The notes below the pieces were generated by a model. That model did no database searches and was not told where the DNA came from. It worked only from the letters and a program-made list of their open reading frames with translations. This document shows, piece by piece, positions 58,401-64,000 of a stretch of DNA of 64,000 bases (the stretch's first letter is position 1; each line of letters begins with the position of its first letter). This stretch comes from Paracyclopina nana (taxonomy: Eukaryota > Arthropoda > Copepoda > Cyclopoida > Cyclopettidae), in assembly GCA_019096065.1 (NCBI GenBank), contig JAGUCH010000002.1, positions 14,148,501 to 14,212,500 on the forward strand, in the 5' to 3' direction. A program made the translations under genes and the position numbers.

Positions 58401-58866
58401 TCATTTCCGTAACATTTTGATATTGGCCAATTTATTTCTGGTTGAGATTAGAAAAGAACGAAAAGAAGCTGCAAACTACCTCAGTTTGGGTTCATTTCCC
58501 CACCAAGTTCACCAGTAATTGAACAAACAAAGCTCATATTTTTCTAATTTACGCGGAACTCCCACAAGTTAATAAGCCAGTAACTCACAAGAAATAAGGG
58601 AGTTGCTAAATTACTTTATATACTCCACTTCACTTAAAAACAGTAATATCTACATCCAATTTTACATTGTCTTTAACAAAAATGCAAGCAAATAAAGATT
58701 GGTAAATGTATCAATTTTAAATAAAAATTTTTATTATGCTTAATAATAATGTTTAAGTATTTTTTTTCTGCTCAAGATTGGATTGGCAAATTGGATTGAA
58801 ATACTATGAATTTGTTCTGGTTGGGCATCATGAATCTCCCTTCATTTGCAGGCCGTGAAATCAAGC
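55483..58866. other. Gene-poor region upstream of ABCG gene, 3.4 kb
   Basis: Apart from the TIR element at 56306-56752 no feature is supported. It contains GC-alternating tracts (58079) and AT-rich DNA. It should hold the Tret1-like promoter and the 5' UTR exon of the ABCG gene. Confidence 0.35.
56306..56752. mobile_element. TIR element with ATCTAAAA-type repeat arrays
   Basis: The left end (CCCTTTTAAAGGGAGAAGTC, ACTAACAAAATAGGGGTAGG) matches the inverted right end (CTTTTAAAAGGGGTGCCGTC, ACTAAGGCCTAAAAGGTGGG) over about 80 bp. Units like TTAGATCTTGAAACCCA or GGTGGGTTTAAAGATCTAAA recur inside, inverted between halves. No coding frame. Confidence 0.65.
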
Positions 58867-61800
58867 ATGGCTACCACGAGCTCAGGCCCAGCAGAGATGG
58901 TTATACCTGAAGTGGTAGTGCAACAGCCGTCTCTTGAAGAGCCAAAGAAGACCAACAACGGAGTGAGAAAAATCATGACTAATTTGCCCAAAAGGCCGCC
59001 AGCTTTAATAGAATACTCGGACCTGGTCTACACTGTCAGAGAAAAGAGTGGCAAATGGTTCAGCCCCGGCTTCAACCAGAATACCAAGCAGATTTTGCAC
59101 TCTGTGAGTGGTGCATTGAGGCCAGGGGAATTAACTGCCATCATGGGCCCTTCAGGGGCTGGAAAATCCACTCTCATGAACATTTTGGCTGGATACAAGA
59201 CCTCCAATGTCGGAGGGGAAATCAACATTAATGGCAAGCCGAGAAATCTGCGGAAATTCCGCAAAATGAGCGCTTACATCATGCAGGATGATTGCCTCAG
59301 CTTGCACCTCACCGTGGGCGAGGCCATGGATGTGGCAGCTAACTTGAAGCTTGGCGAAAAAACAACCAAGGAAGAGAAATCTCTGGTCACCAAGGTATTC
59401 CAACTGATCTGCTCTTCTAATAATAAAATACGCGACACTCATTTTGGGTCTGTTCACCTGCTTACTAAGGCCCTGTTCACCTGCATTATTATCAGCAAAA
59501 TAACGAGCGATATTATGCTGATATTAGCAAATATCCGGTATTTGTGTAATCATTTTTCAGATTTTGACTTCGGAATCGATCTATTGGTACCAAAAGCCAT
59601 CCTGCTCCAAAATAAAAATTCTCAGTTTCTCAGTATTTCTCTCCAATATTTTGCTAAAATAACGGCTATAATAAGCAGGTGAACAGGCCCTAAGACCGTA
59701 ATTATGCAAAAATTATATGCAATGCAATAGCTTAAAAAGGTTAAAAAGTCATAATGGCATTATCAAGAATTGATTAGTTAGGCCGATTGTGGCATCACAA
59801 TACTAGAAAAAAGCGAAGAAATGCGTAAATCGGTCAATTTTTATAAATATTTGGCCGTATTTTTGCCCATAACTGACCAGAAAAGAAGACTTAATAAAGG
59901 CTTATTTTAATGATAAAATACCTAATATATTGTGAAGGCTCACAAGCTTTAAGCGTAAAAGTATTTTTGTTAATTAGAAGTGTTATTGTTTATTTCTTTA
60001 GATTGTCGCGTATATCGCATATGTCTCGTATTTTAGTACATCCTCTTCAAATAGAAATGGGGGAACTCGGGACTAGGAAAGCATCGGGTCAATTTTAAGA
60101 CAACTTAAAAGTAAACACTCAAAGTTTTCATCAATGTCAGTGCCAAACGGGCACAAACTTCTGATTCAACATGTATAGCACGAATTAGTATGAACCAACT
60201 CTCAAATTGGAGAGTTATTACTACAAAGATACAGCCTAAATCATCCAAGTTTTTTCGAGTTGTGCCCTAAATTTGTCAGCTCGATTCTTGGCTTAACTAG
60301 TTGAGAATAGAGCTCTGCTCTAGTTGAGAAGTCCTTCTTAGCGGTTATGTAGCAACACTCCTTTGCCTTATGATAATTGTTTACTTTCCGAAAAGTAACT
60401 TTGCTCAAGCATATTTGACCTAAGGCTCATGAGTCTGATTTCAACAACTCAAATCAGCATAGTGAAGATCCATCACTTGACTTGTTAGCATATAGTCAGG
60501 CCACAAACTAGACTCATGCATCCAGATGTATGGAACTAGACTCATGTATATTTACTCTTACATCTACACTCATATGGATGCAAAGACGCCTACCACAAAA
60601 AATAGTGTAAAAGGAATAAAGCTCAGTGAGGAAGAATCTCTTACTATTTCTTGAAAAAAATGAAGGGAAGACAACTCGTTGAATAGGACTTGTGTACAAG
60701 ACTTGGGTACATTAAAAAATTGTAATTGGATATGCTTGCAGGAAATCCTGGATACCCTGGGCTTGTCAGAGTGTCTGAACACCAGAACATCAATGCTGAG
60801 TGGAGGCCAAAGGAAAAGGCTTGCTATAGCCTTGGAGTTGGTGAACAATCCTCCAGTGATGTTTTTTGATGAGCCCACTTCCGGCCTCGATTCAGCCTCA
60901 TGCTCACAATGTATCACCCTGCTGAAGCAGCTCGCCCATGAGGGCAGGACAATTGTCTGCACCATTCACCAGCCTTCAGCCAGGATTTTCGAAATGTTTG
61001 ACAAGGTCATAGTGCTATGTGAAGGCCAGACCATCTACAGAGGGGCAGTGAGTGGAATTGTTCCATTTTTTGGCAACATGGGCTACATTTGCCCAAGCTA
61101 CCACAATCCAGCGGATTACATCATGGAGGTAACATTTAATACCAGCCAGGTTTATGCCATATTATTCATTCATGCTACATCAGGTTGCTTCTGGAGAACA
61201 TGGGAATTGTGTGGAGAAATTGGTAGCTGCAGTAGAAGATGGGAAATGTGACAAGAAAAGCTTGAGCGGAAGCCAAGCCTCCACTGGGTCAGAGGTCAAA
61301 ATTGAGGTTGAGAAGAAAACCCTGAATGTGACCGAGTGCCAACAATCTCTATTGGGATCATCAGAGAGCCTGGATGATCATTGCCACAGCTTCCCCACCT
61401 CAACATGGACCCAATTCCGAATCTTGTTCATCCGGACTTTCTTCTCCATCATCCGGGATGAAACCTTGACCAAATTAAGGATCATCTCACATATTGCCAT
61501 CGGTATCTTACTAGGAGCTCTCTATTGGAACATTGGTAAGACCTAAAAATCTAGCCGTTTCATATGCATTATTCAGCTGGCTTTAATTGTTCACAGGCAA
61601 TGAGGCAAACAAGGTGTACAACAACAGTGCCATGCTCTTCTTTTGCATGCTGTTCTCTATGTTCACAGCCATGATGCCAACAGTAATGACATTCCCCATG
61701 GAGATGAACACATTCAAGGTACTAATTCACACGATGATGCCATTCACCTTTCTTTAAAATTGAGTAACTAATTTAAATTTCTTTAGAGGGAACACCTGAA

Positions 61801-62480
61801 CTATTGGTATAGCATGAAGTCCTACTACTTGGCCAAAGTAATGGCAGACATGCCATTCCAGATCATCTACCCGCTAGCCTTTGTCCTCATAGTCTACTTC
61901 ATGACCTCGCAGCCTCTAGACATTGCCAGGCTGGGCATGTTCATCCTCATGTGCATTTTGACCTCACTTGTGGCTCAAAGCTTGGGACTAGTCATTGGTT
62001 GTGCCTGTGATGTCCAGTCAGCTGTCTACTTGGGACCAATCTCTACCATTCCCATTCTTTTGTTCTCAGGTGAATTCACAGCTTTCTAATACCCAATTCA
62101 AGGGCTAATTATAATGCAAAGCTAGTGACTAAACATGGAATTGAGCTATCTTGAGTCAGGCTTTAAAGAAATATTCATGCACTGCAGGATTCTTCGTATC
62201 ACTGAACAATATACCAGTGTACATGCAGTGGCTCACCTACATAGCCTATGTGAGGTATGGCTTTGAGGGTGTCATGCTGGCCATTTATGGATTTGACCGG
62301 CCTACTCTGCACTGCTCAGTGCCCTACTGTCACTTTAAATACCCTCAAAAGTTCCTCGAGGAGTTGGACCTTCAAAATGGTGTCTTTTGGATTGATGTAC
62401 TCAGCCTGGTTGTCTTTTTCATCGGCCTCAGAATCATTGGGTATTTTGTGCTGCGCTACAAAGTCAGAAGCGAACACTAG
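58867..62480 (+). CDS. ABC transporter, subfamily G, ABCG1/ABCG4-like half transporter
   Basis: Six exons: 58867-59394, 60742-61128, 61184-61535, 61597-61718, 61787-62069 and 62188-62480, in frame for 654 residues. The ATP-binding domain is first: Walker [11 protein letters not shown]-loop YIMQDDCL, signature [15 protein letters not shown], Walker [16 protein letters not shown] and H-loop CTIHQPSA. The membrane part follows: [58 protein letters not shown] and [15 protein letters not shown], ending [11 protein letters not shown]. These match ABCG1/ABCG4 closely and not the white/ABCG2 branches. In vertebrates they export sterols as dimers. The first intron is 1.35 kb and holds a MITE. An acceptor (cttcatttgcag) ends 15 nt before the ATG. 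Confidence 0.93.
59469..59690. mobile_element. PIF/Harbinger-like MITE in ABCG intron 1
   Basis: TAA flanks both ends (59466-59468 and 59691-59693). The ends are GGCCCTGTTCACCTGC and, inverted, GGGCCTGTTCACCTGC, followed by TTATTAT on both arms. A 3-bp TAA duplication with GGGCC-type ends fits PIF/Harbinger elements. Length 222 bp, no transposase. Confidence 0.75.
59694..60741. other. Rest of ABCG intron 1, nothing recognised
   Basis: AT-rich intronic DNA between the MITE and exon 2. No conserved coding block or repeat is seen. Confidence 0.35.
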
Positions 62481-62688
62481 CATTTCCCTACTACTCCTAT
62501 ATAAATACTGTGATTGTAAAATCCATCCTAGACAAATAAATTTCGTAAGGTTTTTCTCCCTAAAATGGAGCGCACAAGACGCAGGCTAATTTTGCGCACT
62601 AAATCTTGATTTATCTGAAAGAAAACAAAACTCAGCACACGCTGATGCATACAAAGGGCAGGTAACTCTGAATTTAATCGAGCAAAGT

Positions 62689-63402
62689 TTAAGGATATTT
62701 AGCATCTCCTCTGCCAAGCAAATTAGACCTTTCACTCCATAGTGGATACACCCTGAATCTTGAAGATTCCATGTACTCTTTGATTGCTGGTAAAGCTTCA
62801 AACCTCTCAAGGAAACCTTTGAGCATGGGAAAATCATCCAGAATCGTGTCAAAGACAAGTCTATGATGATCCAAAGCTTCATAAGCCATGAAGTCCAAAT
62901 AGGTGAGTTGATCCCCTATAATCCATTTTTTGTCACCTTTTTTCTTGTTCAAGTAGTGAATTTTGGTCTTGGCCAATTCTTCAAATTGTTCTTTTTTCTC
63001 GTCAGTCAAATTGTGGTCATAGCAAATTGCGGTGATGCCTTGTAGCAAATCTTTCAGTTCTTCTCTGACGACATCAATATCGGCTAATATGGCTTCATCA
63101 TGAGTTAAAGGCCAAAGGCTTTCAGATGACCTCGCTATATGCATAATGATGGCTGTGGATTGGGTTAACTTGACACTCCTTTTAGGATCATGATAGTAAG
63201 GCAAATTGGGGAAATCAAAGCCGTTCAAAATGGCCTCTTTTTGCTTCATCCATTCTGATTTGTCATATTTTGGGCCAGGTCCAATCAAGTTAGTTGATGG
63301 TGTTTGAAACTTATATGGGACTTTAAGATATTCCAACATGAGAATCGAAGAGTGTACCAAGCCACGACAATCCCAATATCCAATTTTCACTAGATGCTCC
63401 AT
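62689..63402 (-). CDS. Glutathione S-transferase, mu class
   Basis: Single exon, 237 residues from MEHLVKIGYWDCRGL. The catalytic-site start GYWD.RGL, with Tyr near residue 8, is the mu-class signature. Also seen are FPNLPYY, QSTAIIMHIAR (the glutathione-binding SNAI-like QS), the mu-type C-terminal domain KKKGDKKWIIGDQLTYLDFMAYE... and FEALPAIKEYMES. It conjugates glutathione to electrophiles in the cytosol. The reading frame continues upstream to ATGs at 63468/63471, but the family start fits 63402. It converges with the ABCG gene. Confidence 0.92.
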   Translation of the reverse strand: MEHLVKIGYWDCRGLVHSSILMLEYLKVPYKFQTPSTNLIGPGPKYDKSEWMKQKEAILNGFDFPNLPYYHDPKRSVKLTQSTAIIMHIARSSESLWPLTHDEAILADIDVVREELKDLLQGITAICYDHNLTDEKKEQFEELAKTKIHYLNKKKGDKKWIIGDQLTYLDFMAYEALDHHRLVFDTILDDFPMLKGFLERFEALPAIKEYMESSRFRVYPLWSERSNLLGRGDAKYP

Positions 63403-63846
63403 TTTCAATTTTTTTTGCTTGTCACCTGTCAAACCTGTTATAGTCTGTGTTTGTTGATATAGTAGCATCATTTCATGAGAAATAAAATAACATTGTTGAT
63501 CTGGGATGGTGTCATGGTCTGAACACTAGGCAAAGGTTAAAACTTAGGCGTCCACTTTACAGTCTATGTGTACTGGCCCCCCTGATGTGGCATAAATCAA
63601 AACTGTATCATATTGCAAATCTATGCAGTAAGTGATGGGCATTGTCCATCCACAATATGAAATTATTGAATAAGACCTCTTTAAAATTTCAAACAAAATT
63701 TGGCATCCAGGGTGAAGTATTTGATCATGGAGATATTAGAGAAACAGCCATCCAATCAATTCAGACAAGTAAATCATATTTTTTTCAGTGTCAAGAATTT
63801 TAGAAGAAATTGGTGGTAAGAATATTAAAATGCAAAGGAACTTAGC
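63403..63846. other. Spacer between GST and partial gene, nothing recognised
   Basis: AT-rich, with no repeat or motif that stands out. It should contain the GST promoter and the 3' UTR of the partial minus-strand gene. Confidence 0.35.
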
Positions 63847-64000
63847 TCAAATTTGCTTATGGCAAAGAGGTTCCAAAATCTTGTTGAAGTGGTCCATTCC
63901 CAGTCTTGAGCATTCTTGCTTCAGGAAATTGACATCTAGTTCAGCTGCAATAGGGCAACTTTGCAATAAGACCAGTGCACCTGAACATTCATCTATGGAT
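63847..64000 (-). CDS. Partial C-terminal coding exon, unknown protein
   Basis: The minus strand is open from the window edge to a TGA at 63849-63847: about 51 codons including SCPIAAELDVNFLKQECSRL and ILEPLCHKQI at the end. The composition is amphipathic-helical and protein-like, with no known motif. The 5' part lies beyond the window, so identity and reality are uncertain. Confidence 0.45.
   Translation of the reverse strand, partial: SIDECSGALVLLQSCPIAAELDVNFLKQECSRLGMDHFNKILEPLCHKQI

Noticed and set aside
58846-59682. Continuous ABC-transporter frame running past 59394
   Set aside because: The part after the GTATTC donor is intron and MITE sequence; the next exon continues the ABCG protein exactly.
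1-64000. CRISPR arrays, bacterial operons or integrated virus
   Set aside because: No regularly spaced repeat-spacer array, no prokaryotic gene set, and no viral or transposase coding sequence was seen; genes carry spliceosomal introns.

Overview
This is a eukaryotic nuclear window from an animal. The genes have several short GT-AG introns (many 49-61 bp), metazoan domain architectures and AATAAA polyadenylation signals, and there is a eukaryotic tRNA-Pro. A cytochrome P450 resembling CYP302A1 (the ecdysteroid 22-hydroxylase disembodied) and a CUB-domain secreted protein of the arthropod type point to an arthropod. Short introns, compact spacing and a possible trans-splicing junction make a crustacean a reasonable guess, but that is inference.

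Layout. 1-9 kb: 3' part of a CUB-domain protein, tRNA-Pro(TGG), a Ly6-like membrane protein, FUNDC-type mitophagy protein (-), a Q-rich C2H2 zinc-finger protein (-) and PRMT9 (+). 9-10 kb: inverted-repeat element. 10.8-13.5 kb: an unrecognised multi-exon gene. 13.8-19.6 kb: PIG-V (+) converging on TUBGCP2 (-), which lies only 86 bp downstream of SLC7A6OS/Iwr1 (-) in an operon-like arrangement. 20-27 kb: RALGAPB (+) and a spinster-like MFS transporter (-), convergent. 27-31.8 kb: gene-poor. 31.8-37.4 kb: a disordered tail-anchored protein (+) and an NDRG-family gene (-) whose 2.8 kb intron is almost filled by a terminal-inverted-repeat (TIR) element. 37.4-43 kb: gene-poor except CYP302A1-like P450 (-), with palindromes, a tRNA-like relic and two tandem MITEs. 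43-55.5 kb: RAD18 (+), a duplicated cysteine-rich secreted protein (-), PIKfyve (-), PTRH2 (+) and a Tret1-like sugar transporter (-). 55.5-64 kb: another TIR element, ABCG1/4-like transporter (+), mu-class GST (-) and the 3' end of an unknown gene (-).

The protein-coding genes are mostly conserved housekeeping genes: arginine methylation, GPI anchor synthesis, microtubule nucleation, Pol II import, Ral GAP, translesion synthesis, PI(3,5)P2 synthesis and mitochondrial quality control. They do not form one pathway. The less described signals are the non-autonomous elements with inverted subterminal arrays of short direct repeats (9.2, 34.2, 45.9 and 56.3 kb), the possible SLC7A6OS-TUBGCP2 operon, the altered PIG-V catalytic motif and a second UBZ finger in RAD18. 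Exon boundaries are hand-placed and may be off by one or two bases.
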